Source: Verrucomicrobiota bacterium | Lineage (GTDB): Bacteria > Verrucomicrobiota > Verrucomicrobiia > Limisphaerales > JADLHS01 | Reading direction: 5' to 3' | Assembly: GCA_013140495.1 (NCBI GenBank) | Contig: JABFSR010000015.1 | Coordinates: forward strand, 75,210-119,908 | Length of the DNA stretch: 44,699 nt | Part shown: positions 8,963-17,141 of the stretch, one piece after another | Layout: every line of letters begins with the position of its first letter | Position numbering within the stretch: the first letter of the stretch is position 1 | Position numbers and translations under genes: made by a program | The notes under the pieces: generated by a model | Seen by the model: only the letters and a program-made list of their open reading frames with translations | What the model was told of the DNA's origin: nothing | Databases searched by the model: none

Positions 8963-10051
8963 TCAGAACTTGCGTTGCGGCAGGCTGAAACTTGATGGAG
9001 GCGTCTTTGGTCTCGGTTGCTGAAAGGGCGTGGGCATGAGGCTCGGAGTATTTCCGTACGCTTGCGCGTCCTGCCACGAACCGTAGGACTTCGTTGAGTT
9101 GCCGGACAAACCGGGAGAGGGTGTTGAAGGCGAAGTTATGCCCTGCAAATAACTCGCAGGCGGAGAAACGGAATACGTTGTAGCTGGCCGGGCCTGCGAC
9201 CCGAGTGCAGGTGGAGGAGCAGACTTGGTTATGGGCAACAACGAGGAACTTGTCTGCGAGTTTGGCGGCGTAAACGATTCCACACCGATCAACTTCTTGA
9301 ACGCATCAAGTCGTGATTCACGAGCCTTGTCCTGCTCGATGGCTTCCGGAGTCAGGCCACCCAGCAATTCATCCACTGTTCGAGGCTTGACGGTTTCCGT
9401 TGAGAACAAACTGCCGGCTACAGGATTGTTGGACATGCGACGGCCCGTTCTGGCAGCGATCTGGGGGTCGTCACCAGCCCGGCCTTTTCCGAAAAGGGCG
9501 GAAAGAACATCCTGCTCCTCATCTTTCTGTTTCTTGTCGCCAAACATCTCACGACCCTTCAATTGATTGGTCACGCCTCCACGTTCCCGATCCAACCGCT
9601 CATAGTAACGTTCCAAAGGCGACCTGAGTTTCCGTTTCTCCGGGTCAATGCTGTAAGGATCGTCCGCCTTGGCCTTGTCTTCTTCGTTGCCAATGTCAAA
9701 AAAGGCGTCCTCCTTGCGCTGCAACAACTCTTGGGAGCGTTTCGTCTTTTCTATCATCGGAGGCGGACGAACAACCGGCAGAGGACGGAAGTCAGGAAGC
9801 GAGTTTCCGCGGTCGAACAAATCGAAAGGTTTCTTGATGTCGTCCTCAAGACTCTTGAGACCGGCCTTGGAATTGTTCAAGGTCAGGTTTGTGCTGGTGG
9901 AATCAGTGACAGTGCCCGAGAACACGATGGCCTCACCGCGGCGGGAAGAATCGCTGGCGCGACGAGGTGCATCCTCTGCACATACAGCCACAACCATCAT
10001 CGCAGCGAAGATTGATGCTGTGCACTTTTGTTGTCTGGCGGCGAATCCCAT
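8963..10051 (-). CDS. Exported proline-rich protein of unknown function
   Basis: A 362-aa protein I do not recognise. The first 25 residues (ASIFAAMMVVAVCA before EDAPRR) look like a signal peptide. The mature chain is low in hydrophobics and rich in Pro, Ser, Lys, Arg and Asp. It has a charged middle (KRKLRSPLERYYERLDRERG, then KKQKDEEQDVLSALFGKGRA) and a Pro/Ser/Gln C-terminal third ending PSSFSLPQRKF. No catalytic motif or membrane segment is visible beyond the signal, and most of it is probably disordered. It is divergent from prfC, with 118 bases between the starts. A structural or envelope role is possible but not shown. Confidence 0.7.
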   Translation of the reverse strand: MGFAARQQKCTASIFAAMMVVAVCAEDAPRRASDSSRRGEAIVFSGTVTDSTSTNLTLNNSKAGLKSLEDDIKKPFDLFDRGNSLPDFRPLPVVRPPPMIEKTKRSQELLQRKEDAFFDIGNEEDKAKADDPYSIDPEKRKLRSPLERYYERLDRERGGVTNQLKGREMFGDKKQKDEEQDVLSALFGKGRAGDDPQIAARTGRRMSNNPVAGSLFSTETVKPRTVDELLGGLTPEAIEQDKARESRLDAFKKLIGVESFTPPNSQTSSSLLPITKSAPPPALGSQARPATTYSVSPPASYLQGITSPSTPSPGLSGNSTKSYGSWQDAQAYGNTPSLMPTPFQQPRPKTPPSSFSLPQRKF

Positions 10052-10169
10052 CGGTTAGCAACCATCGTAACCGAAAGCCGCAAAAGGGTCAAAACTTCGT
10101 TCAGGCTATTTTCGCCACATCCGCAAGCTTGTCCCCGCCATATTCTCTGATAACTTCCGCGACTCTGTT

Positions 10170-11774
10170 GTGAGCATAGACCAAGAAATCCAGCGGCGAC
10201 GCACGTTCGCCATCATCTCGCATCCGGACGCGGGCAAGACCACGTTGACGGAAAAGCTGTTGCTGTACGGCGGCGCGGTGCAGCTCGCCGGCTCGGTCAC
10301 CGCGCGCAAAAACCAGCGCGCGACCACGTCCGACTGGATGGAACTGGAAAAGAAGCGCGGCATTTCGATCAGCTCAACCGTGCTGCAATTCGACTACGAC
10401 GGTTTCCGCCTCAACCTGCTCGACACGCCCGGCCACAAGGATTTTTCCGAGGACACTTATCGTGTGCTCACCGCCGTGGATTCGGTGGTGATGGTGATTG
10501 ATTCCGCGAAGGGCATCGAACCGCAGACGCGCAAACTTTTCGAGGTTTGCCGCCAGCGCGGCGTGCCGATCTTCACGTTCATGAACAAGTGCGACCGCCC
10601 CATGAAAGACCCGCTCGCGTTGCTCGATGAACTCGAACGCGTGTTGGGCATCGGCGCGTTTCCGGTGAACTGGCCCATCGGCAACGGTCCGGAATTTCGC
10701 GGCGTGTATGATCGGCAGACGAAGTTGATGCATCTGTTCGAGCGCGTGGTCGGCGGCAAATATCGCGCGCCGGTTTCCGTCGGCAACCTGCACGATCCCG
10801 AAGTGCGCGGCCAGCTTGACGAAGCCACGTTTAACAAAACGGTCGAAGAGATCGAGATGCTCGAACACGCCGGTGAAATCTTCGACGATGCCGCCGTGCT
10901 TGCCGGCAAAAGCACGCCAGTGTTCTTTGGCAGCGGGGTGAACAATTTCGGTGTGCAGCTTTTGCTCGATGGTTTTCTGAAGCACGCCCCTGCGCCGAAA
11001 CCCCGTGTCATGGGTGGCATCGAGATTTCGCCCGCGAACCCCGAGTTCTCCGGTTTCATCTTCAAGATCCAGGCGAACATGGACCCGAAACATCGCGACC
11101 GTATCGCGTTCATTCGCGTGTGCTCCGGCAAATTTGATCGCGATATGACTGTGCACCACTCGCGTTCCGAGAAAAAGGTGCGCCTCTCCAGTTCGCACAA
11201 ACTGTTCGGCAACGAACGCGAGACGGTGGACGAAGCGTATCCCGGCGACGTCATCGGTCTCGTCGGCCACGATAGCTTCGGCATTGGCGACACGCTTACG
11301 ACCGATCCGAAAATTCTCTACAAGGAAATCCCGCGCTTCACGCCTGAAGCCTTCGCGCACCTGCACAATCCGAACACAGCGAAGTTCAAACAATTCCGCC
11401 AGGGCCTCGACCAGCTTTTACAGGAAGGCGTCATTCAGGCGTTGTATCTCCGCAATTCGTCCATCAAAACGCCGCTGCTCGCCGCCGTCGGCCCGCTGCA
11501 ATTCGAGGTCGTGCAATTCCGCCTCGAAAGCGAATACGGCGCCGAGTCGCGCCTTGAATCCGCGCCGTGGACCGTCGTGCGATGGCTGCCGACGGACATG
11601 AAGGAAGACGACCTCGACGCCATCTCACTCCCCACTGGCGCAAAGCTCGCCTACGACCTGGGCAAAAATTCCGTCGTGCTGTTCACCAACGATTGGTCGG
11701 CGGATTATTTCGCCAAGACCAACGAGCGTGTGCCGCTCTCAGCGTTGCCCGTGCAAACCGCACGCGAAACGTAA
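10170..11774 (+). CDS. prfC: Peptide chain release factor 3 (RF3)
   Basis: A 534-aa translational GTPase that removes RF1/RF2 from the ribosome after peptide release. The G1 loop SHPDAGKTTLTE is at residues 17-28. The switch regions follow, with G3 as LLDTPGHKDFSEDTYR and G4 as FMNKCDRP. The RF3-specific middle (FGSGVNNFGVQLLLDGFLKHAPAP) and the C-terminal region with VGPLQFEVVQFRLESEYGAE are intact. Translation most likely starts at GTG 10170 (MSIDQEIQRRRTFAIISHP), because no ATG precedes the conserved region and the reading frame fits family length. It is a single gene with no obvious operon partner; the next gene starts 109 bases on. Confidence 0.96.
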   Translation: MSIDQEIQRRRTFAIISHPDAGKTTLTEKLLLYGGAVQLAGSVTARKNQRATTSDWMELEKKRGISISSTVLQFDYDGFRLNLLDTPGHKDFSEDTYRVLTAVDSVVMVIDSAKGIEPQTRKLFEVCRQRGVPIFTFMNKCDRPMKDPLALLDELERVLGIGAFPVNWPIGNGPEFRGVYDRQTKLMHLFERVVGGKYRAPVSVGNLHDPEVRGQLDEATFNKTVEEIEMLEHAGEIFDDAAVLAGKSTPVFFGSGVNNFGVQLLLDGFLKHAPAPKPRVMGGIEISPANPEFSGFIFKIQANMDPKHRDRIAFIRVCSGKFDRDMTVHHSRSEKKVRLSSSHKLFGNERETVDEAYPGDVIGLVGHDSFGIGDTLTTDPKILYKEIPRFTPEAFAHLHNPNTAKFKQFRQGLDQLLQEGVIQALYLRNSSIKTPLLAAVGPLQFEVVQFRLESEYGAESRLESAPWTVVRWLPTDMKEDDLDAISLPTGAKLAYDLGKNSVVLFTNDWSADYFAKTNERVPLSALPVQTARET

Positions 11775-11883
11775 ATCTCGAAGTGCTGAATGCCCGGCTC
11801 ACAAACCCGGGGTCAAGAGCTTCGGGTGCCGTTCTTTCGCCATTCCGTCTTGCGCGCTGCGAACCGCTTGCTAGTGTCTGCGC

Positions 11884-12792
11884 ATGATTCCGACCTTCAA
11901 ACGTGTTCTCTTTGTCGCGTGCATCTTCGTGTGCTTCGGCAGCGCCGTCGCGCAAACCAATGCCCCATTCACCCGCACCGAAGACGTGATCTACGGACGC
12001 AAGTTCGGGACGGCACTCACGCTGGATGTTTTTCAACCAGACAAGCCCAACGGTGCAGGCATCGCGTACATGGTGAGCGGCGGTTGGTATTCCTCTCACG
12101 AGGCGATCAATGCGGGGTCCATGCGCCCGTTCCTGAACCGGGGTTACACGGTGTTCGCCGTGGTGCATGGCTCACAGCCGAAATTCAACGTCACGGAAAT
12201 CGTACCGGACATTCACCGCGCCCTGCGTTTCATCCGTCACAACGCAGCCAAGTATGGAGTGGACACGAACAAGCTGGGAATTACCGGCGGTAGCGCGGGT
12301 GGGCATCTCTCGCTGATGATGGCGGTCAAAGGCGAGAAGGGCGGCGCTGACGCCAAGGATCCAATTGATCGCGAAAGCAGCGAGGTGCAATGCGTGGCGT
12401 GCTTTTTTCCGCCAACGGATTTTCTGAATTACAGCCAGCCCGGTGAGGACGCCGTGGGCGTAGGCACGCTGAAGGAGTTCAAAACCGGCTTTGGCCCGCG
12501 TTCGGACACCGCCGAGGAACGACAAAAGCTGGGGCGCGAAATTTCGCCGATCTACTTCGTCCGCTCGAACGTGCCGCCGATCCTCATCATCCACGGCAAT
12601 GCGGACAAGCTTGTGCCCATCTATCAGGCCGAACAATTTGTGAAGCGTTGCCAGGAATCGGGCGTGACGGCGAAGCTGGTGGTGCGCGATGGCAAGGCGC
12701 ACGGCTGGCAGGGCATGGAAAAGGATCTGGAGATTTTCGCTGATTGGTTTGACGAGCATCTGCGCGGCATCAAACCCGCACTGCGCCAATAA
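11884..12792 (+). CDS. Secreted alpha/beta-hydrolase, esterase-like
   Basis: A 302-aa protein with a signal peptide (VLFVACIFVCFGSAVAQ before TNAPF). The fold is an alpha/beta hydrolase of the prolyl-oligopeptidase/acetyl-xylan-esterase-like group. The nucleophile elbow GGSAGG puts the serine at residue 137. The acid is probably Asp241 in HGNADKLVP and the base His273 in DGKAHGW. YMVSGGWYSS near residue 60 would form the oxyanion hole. Such enzymes remove acyl groups from polysaccharides. Together with the lyase and oxidoreductases upstream this suggests glycan deacylation, but the substrate is not visible. It is followed by a second sugar-isomerase gene after 148 bases. Confidence 0.85.
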   Translation: MIPTFKRVLFVACIFVCFGSAVAQTNAPFTRTEDVIYGRKFGTALTLDVFQPDKPNGAGIAYMVSGGWYSSHEAINAGSMRPFLNRGYTVFAVVHGSQPKFNVTEIVPDIHRALRFIRHNAAKYGVDTNKLGITGGSAGGHLSLMMAVKGEKGGADAKDPIDRESSEVQCVACFFPPTDFLNYSQPGEDAVGVGTLKEFKTGFGPRSDTAEERQKLGREISPIYFVRSNVPPILIIHGNADKLVPIYQAEQFVKRCQESGVTAKLVVRDGKAHGWQGMEKDLEIFADWFDEHLRGIKPALRQ

Positions 12793-12853
12793 CACCGATT
12801 CATCGGACGGTTTCGCGAGGTTCTGCTCGACACTCACGCGAACCAGAAGGAAA

Positions 12854-12879
12854 CCGGGCTGCAAATCCGGGCTGCAGCC
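12854..12879. repeat. Short direct repeat with palindromic core
   Basis: The decamer CCGGGCTGCA occurs at 12854 and again at 12867, a 13-base period. The second copy runs into the perfect palindrome GGCTGCAGCC (12870-12879). It lies between the esterase stop at 12792 and the isomerase start at 12941. It may be a regulatory site or a fragment of an interspersed repeat; nothing in the sequence decides between them. Confidence 0.35.
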
Positions 12880-12940
12880 ATCGCATGGCCGCCTTGAAAC
12901 ACCTCTTTCCTCCCGTCCCGGGTTCGTATTTAATTCCGGC

Positions 12941-13819
12941 ATGAAACGCACAATCGTTTATCTCACGGCAATCATCATGACTTCACTTTCGTTCATTGCG
13001 AAGGGAGAGGACGTGCGAAAACCGGCAGGCACGGGTGACAGCTTCAAAGGCCCGCTCGGCCTGCAGCTTTGGAGTCTGCGCGATGAATTCAAAAAAGACG
13101 TGCCCGGCACTCTGGCCAAGGTGCGCGAACTGGGCTTCCGCACCGTGGAACTGGCCGGCACGTACGAAAAGTCGCCGGAGGAGTTCAACGCCATGCTCGC
13201 TGCGAACGGCCTGAAAGCCGTGGCAGGGCATTTCGGTTACGAACGATTCCGCGACGACCCCGAAGGTGTGGCAAAGGAGGCAAAGGCGCTCGGGTTGGAG
13301 TTTGCAGGCACGGCATGGATTCCGCACGACGGCCCGTTTACCGAGGCGAATGCTCATGAGGCCGCGAAGGTGATGAATCACGCGGGGGAAGTTCTGGCGA
13401 AACACGGCATCAAGTTCTACCTGCACAATCACGGCTACGAGTTCGTGCCTCATGGCAACGGAACGCTGTTCGACGTGTTGATGAAGGAAACAAAGCCGGA
13501 ATTCGTGAGCTTCGAGATGGACGTGATGTGGGTCGTTTTTCCGGGCCAGGACCCGGCCAGGCTGATGAAGAAATACGGCAAACGCTGGGCTCTCATGCAC
13601 ATCAAGGATTTGAAAAAAGGCGTTCCCACCGGCTCACTTGCAGCGGGCACTGACGGGAAGAACGGTGTCGTTATTGGCACGGGGCAGACGGACTGGCCGG
13701 CGTTGTTGCGCGCATCGAAGAAGGCCGGGCTGAAACACTATTTCATCGAAGACGAGTCGCCGACCGTGCTGGAACAGATTCCGCACAGTCTGAAATATCT
13801 CGAGAAGGTGAAGTTCTGA
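12941..13819 (+). CDS. Secreted sugar phosphate isomerase/epimerase (TIM barrel)
   Basis: A 292-aa TIM-barrel protein of the xylose-isomerase-like superfamily. I start it at ATG 12941 because this gives a clean signal peptide ([19 protein letters not shown]). The frame stays open further upstream, but that extension is not protein-like. Barrel motifs are [51 protein letters not shown] and [11 protein letters not shown]. The conserved Glu, His, Asp and His at the strand ends are the usual metal site. Unlike the isomerase at 3982, the signal is Sec-type with no twin arginine. It ends [19 protein letters not shown], a typical family tail. Possible roles are epimerisation or isomerisation of a sugar or inositol-like compound outside the cytoplasm. 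Confidence 0.85.
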   Translation: MKRTIVYLTAIIMTSLSFIAKGEDVRKPAGTGDSFKGPLGLQLWSLRDEFKKDVPGTLAKVRELGFRTVELAGTYEKSPEEFNAMLAANGLKAVAGHFGYERFRDDPEGVAKEAKALGLEFAGTAWIPHDGPFTEANAHEAAKVMNHAGEVLAKHGIKFYLHNHGYEFVPHGNGTLFDVLMKETKPEFVSFEMDVMWVVFPGQDPARLMKKYGKRWALMHIKDLKKGVPTGSLAAGTDGKNGVVIGTGQTDWPALLRASKKAGLKHYFIEDESPTVLEQIPHSLKYLEKVKF

Positions 13820-13856
13820 TCCTGCTCGCGGACATTTTTCGCGTAAGAATTTCTCG

Positions 13857-14195
13857 ATGAGCAAGACCCATCCTTTGACGACGACGGCGTTTGAACTGCC
13901 CGGCTATCACGTTGTGAAGTCGCACGGCGTGGTGCGCGGGATTATCGTGCGCTCGCGCTCGATCATTGGCAATTTCGGCGCGAGCATCCAGGCAATCTTT
14001 GGTGGCAACATCACGCTGTACACCACGCTTTGCGAGCGGGCGCGGAGTGATGCGTATGATCAGATGTTGACCCACGCGGGCGAGCTTGGAGCAAACGCGG
14101 TCATCGGGGTTCGCTATGACGCCACGGAAATCTCGCCCGGGATCACCGAGGTCCTGTGCTACGGCACGGCGGTTTATGTGGAGGCGGCAAAGTGA
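13857..14195 (+). CDS. YbjQ/UPF0145 family protein
   Basis: A 112-aa small cytoplasmic protein of the YbjQ (UPF0145) family. It shows the family segments [34 protein letters not shown] and [13 protein letters not shown]. Homologues form pentamers and are loosely annotated as metal-binding, but no biochemical role is established. It has no signal peptide. It follows the isomerase by 37 bases and precedes the large MMPL gene by 69 bases, so it may be cotranscribed with the envelope genes; that link is inferred from spacing only. Confidence 0.85.
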   Translation: MSKTHPLTTTAFELPGYHVVKSHGVVRGIIVRSRSIIGNFGASIQAIFGGNITLYTTLCERARSDAYDQMLTHAGELGANAVIGVRYDATEISPGITEVLCYGTAVYVEAAK

Positions 14196-14264
14196 TCTCC
14201 AACCAGGAGCCGCGTTAAAGATTACGATGCAGACCAGCGGCCCAGAGGTTGTTGCCGTTCCGAC

Positions 14265-17117
14265 ATGAAAACGCTTAGCAGCGAAACGATATTCGCCCGT
14301 CTCCTGGGCAAGCTGGCCTGGGCGGTTATTCATCGCAAGCACTGGTTCTTCTGGCCACAGATCATCGCGTTTGCCGGCTGCGTAGTCTATACCTGTTTCT
14401 TTCTCGAGTTCGACACGAGCCGCAACAATCTCGTGGGCGCAAACAAGCGTTACCACCAGAACTATCTCAAGTTCAAACACGAGTTCCCCACGATGGACGA
14501 CATTGTGGCAGTGGTGGAGAGCGAGGACGGCAGCAAGAACCGGCAGTTCGTTGAGCGCTTGGGCGCGCGCGTCGAAGCCGCACGGATCAAAGTTCCGATC
14601 CGTCCCGGCAGTGATGAGATGGTTGAAACCAACCTGTTCTCCAACATTTTTTACAAAGGCGATCTGAAGATGCTCGGGCCGAAGGCGCTGTTGTTTTTGC
14701 CGGAGGACGACCTGGGCGAATTAAAGAAAAAACTGGCCGAGTATCGTCCGTTCATCGAGCCATTCTCCCGTGCGACGAATCTGGTGACGCTGTTCGAGAT
14801 GGTGAACAAGCAGTTCTCGTCAGCCAAACAAGAGAGCAATGCACAGAACGCATCCCTTGTGCAGGCCCTGCCCGCCCTAACACACATCGTCAACGAAGCC
14901 ACGGATTGTTTGCGACGACCGGGCGTGCCGCCGTCACCGGGCGTAACAGCATTGTTCAGCCCCGGCACCGACACTGCACAACAGGAATACATCACGTTCG
15001 ACAACGGACGGATATTCCTCGTCACGGCGCAGGCAGTGGTGGAGGGACTCAACGCGGATGCAGTTGAAAGATTTCGCCAACTCGTCGAAGAAACACGCGC
15101 CGAGGTCACGGGTGTGAACGTCGGCCTTACCGGCGAACCTGTATTGGAACACGACGAGATGGACCAATCGCAGAAGGATTCTACGCTCGCGAGCGTGGTG
15201 TCGTTGATCCTGTGCGCGCTGATTTTCATTTACGGTTATCAAGAAACCGGCCGGCCGGTAAAAGCCACGATCAGCCTGATCATCGGCATCGGTTACACAA
15301 TGGCTTTCACAACAGCGACAGTCGGGCACTTGAACATTCTGACGATCACGTTTGTGCCCATCCTGATCGGGCTGGCAATTGATTTTGGCGTCCATCTGGT
15401 GACTCGGTACGAGGAGGAGCTGAGGCATGGCCGCACGGAAGAGGAGGCGTTGACGCGGGCGATGGTTTTCACTGGTCAGGGAATTTTTACAGGTGCATTC
15501 ACGACGGCGGGCGCGTTCCTTGCGATGGGCATCACCGATTTCAAAGGCATCCAGGAGATGGGCATCATCTGCGGCGGCGGGTTGTTGATCTGCCTGATCC
15601 CGATGATGACCTTTCTTCCGGTGCTTCTGCTGCGGGGACGCCAGAACGTGCTGGATCACGAAATCGCAAAGGTGGATCACCGCGAGCGCATCGAAAATAT
15701 CTGGCTGCGTCGGCCTGTATTGGTGGTGGTGGTGACAGTTGTGACGTGTGCGTTTGCCGGGTGGCACATGCGCAAGGTGACGTTCGATTACAACCTGCTT
15801 CACATGCAGAGCGCAGGCCTGCCTGCGGTGCAATTCGAGGAAAAGCTCATCCATGCGGTGACCGCAGCCTCCACCAACGCCGGCAACGGTCGCTCGGTGT
15901 TGTTCGCCGCCGTGGTGGCGGATTCAGTCGAGGAAGCGGCGGCGCTCGAGGCGCGAATCCGGAAACTGAAGCTGGTGGCCGAGGTGGATTCCATTGCGCG
16001 GTTTTCGGCCGGGAACGAGGCGAGGAAACTCGCGATGATCGGTGAGGTCAAGGAGTCGCTGGCCACGCTCCATTTTGCGACTCCTGACACAACGCCTGCG
16101 AAAATTCCTGATCTGAGCCGGACATTATTTTCTCTCGGCGGCTACTGCGGCCTGGCACGCGACGCGGCACGGGCGGAGGAACCGGAAATAGCCGGTCAGT
16201 TGGACACATTGCGGAAGGCGATTGATCGGTGCCGGAAAAAAATGAACGAGGGGTCGCCGGCAGACGTCGAAGCGCATGGCGTGAAGCTCGGTGTGTTTCA
16301 GCGGGCGTTATTTGACGATCTTGGCGCGACGTTTGACGCGTTGCGCGACCAGGACAATCGCGAGGGTTTGCGTGTACAGGATTTGCCGCCAGCGTTGCGC
16401 AATCGTTTTGTTGGCATGACCGGCAAACAGTTGTTGCAGGTTTATCCGGTCTCGAACCTTTGGGAACGCGTCCACCAGGAGGCGTTCGTGAAGCAACTTC
16501 GCGAGGCGTTGGATCCGGACGGGGATGACCACCCAATCATCACCGGCACGCCGGTGCAGCTTTACGAATACACGAGCCTGCTTAAACGCAGTTACGAGGA
16601 GGCCGCTTTGTATTCGCTGGCGGCGATAGTCATTCTGGTCTTGATACATTTCCGGAGTCCGGGTTCGGTGGTGTTGGCGTTGCTCCCTGTGGGAATTGGG
16701 GCGCTGTGGCTGGGCGGGGTGATGGGTTGGTTCAACATTCCGTTAAATCCGGCGAACATCATGATGCTGCCGCTGATCATTGGCATCGGCGTCACCAATG
16801 GCATTCACATCCTGAACCGTTTCGCAGAGGAACAGACGCCGAGCATTCTGGCCAAAAGCACGGGCAAGGCGGTGCTCGTTTCAGGACTGACGACAATTGC
16901 GGGCTTCGGCAGTCTGGCGCTGGCGAAGCATCGAGGCATCGAAAGCCTGGGTTACGTCATGGCCACGGGCGTTGCGACCTGTATGTTCGCAGGGTTGACC
17001 TGCCTGCCTGCCATTTTGAATCTGATCACTCGAAATCGAAAACCGATGGGTGTGGATGCAAAACAACCCGGCATCGTCAATGCACGAGCGACACCGGGTC
17101 GGGAGGAACCGAGGTAA
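14265..17117 (+). CDS. MMPL/RND-family transporter, HpnN-like
   Basis: A 950-aa inner-membrane transporter with the two-fold layout of the MMPL branch of RND proteins. TM1 is near residues 25-48, followed by a periplasmic loop to about 300. Five TM segments run between about 305 and 460. TM7 is VLVVVVTVVTCAFAGW near 488, a second periplasmic loop reaches about 770, and five closing TM segments end near 930. The first half carries IGLAIDFGVHL with Asp373; the equivalent place in the second half reads IGIGVTNGIHI with Thr844-Asn845. The opening FDTSRNNLVG resembles hopanoid-exporter-like members. It is followed at 25 bases by the repeat protein and then mlaEFD, pointing to lipid or hydrophobic-molecule movement across the periplasm. 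The substrate is unproven. Confidence 0.88.
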   Translation: MKTLSSETIFARLLGKLAWAVIHRKHWFFWPQIIAFAGCVVYTCFFLEFDTSRNNLVGANKRYHQNYLKFKHEFPTMDDIVAVVESEDGSKNRQFVERLGARVEAARIKVPIRPGSDEMVETNLFSNIFYKGDLKMLGPKALLFLPEDDLGELKKKLAEYRPFIEPFSRATNLVTLFEMVNKQFSSAKQESNAQNASLVQALPALTHIVNEATDCLRRPGVPPSPGVTALFSPGTDTAQQEYITFDNGRIFLVTAQAVVEGLNADAVERFRQLVEETRAEVTGVNVGLTGEPVLEHDEMDQSQKDSTLASVVSLILCALIFIYGYQETGRPVKATISLIIGIGYTMAFTTATVGHLNILTITFVPILIGLAIDFGVHLVTRYEEELRHGRTEEEALTRAMVFTGQGIFTGAFTTAGAFLAMGITDFKGIQEMGIICGGGLLICLIPMMTFLPVLLLRGRQNVLDHEIAKVDHRERIENIWLRRPVLVVVVTVVTCAFAGWHMRKVTFDYNLLHMQSAGLPAVQFEEKLIHAVTAASTNAGNGRSVLFAAVVADSVEEAAALEARIRKLKLVAEVDSIARFSAGNEARKLAMIGEVKESLATLHFATPDTTPAKIPDLSRTLFSLGGYCGLARDAARAEEPEIAGQLDTLRKAIDRCRKKMNEGSPADVEAHGVKLGVFQRALFDDLGATFDALRDQDNREGLRVQDLPPALRNRFVGMTGKQLLQVYPVSNLWERVHQEAFVKQLREALDPDGDDHPIITGTPVQLYEYTSLLKRSYEEAALYSLAAIVILVLIHFRSPGSVVLALLPVGIGALWLGGVMGWFNIPLNPANIMMLPLIIGIGVTNGIHILNRFAEEQTPSILAKSTGKAVLVSGLTTIAGFGSLALAKHRGIESLGYVMATGVATCMFAGLTCLPAILNLITRNRKPMGVDAKQPGIVNARATPGREEPR

Positions 17118-17141
17118 AAACCTCAATTCACTTGAACCTAA

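Noticed and set aside
10374..11393. 339-codon open frame antisense to prfC
   Set aside because: Same cause: His/Arg-rich, motif-free shadow of a conserved gene.
12689..12940. N-terminal extension of the isomerase frame into the esterase gene
   Set aside because: The extension is not protein-like and would hide the signal peptide that begins at 12941.
14934..15854. 306-codon antisense frame within the MMPL gene
   Set aside because: Motif-free, Cys/His-rich shadow of a membrane-protein gene.
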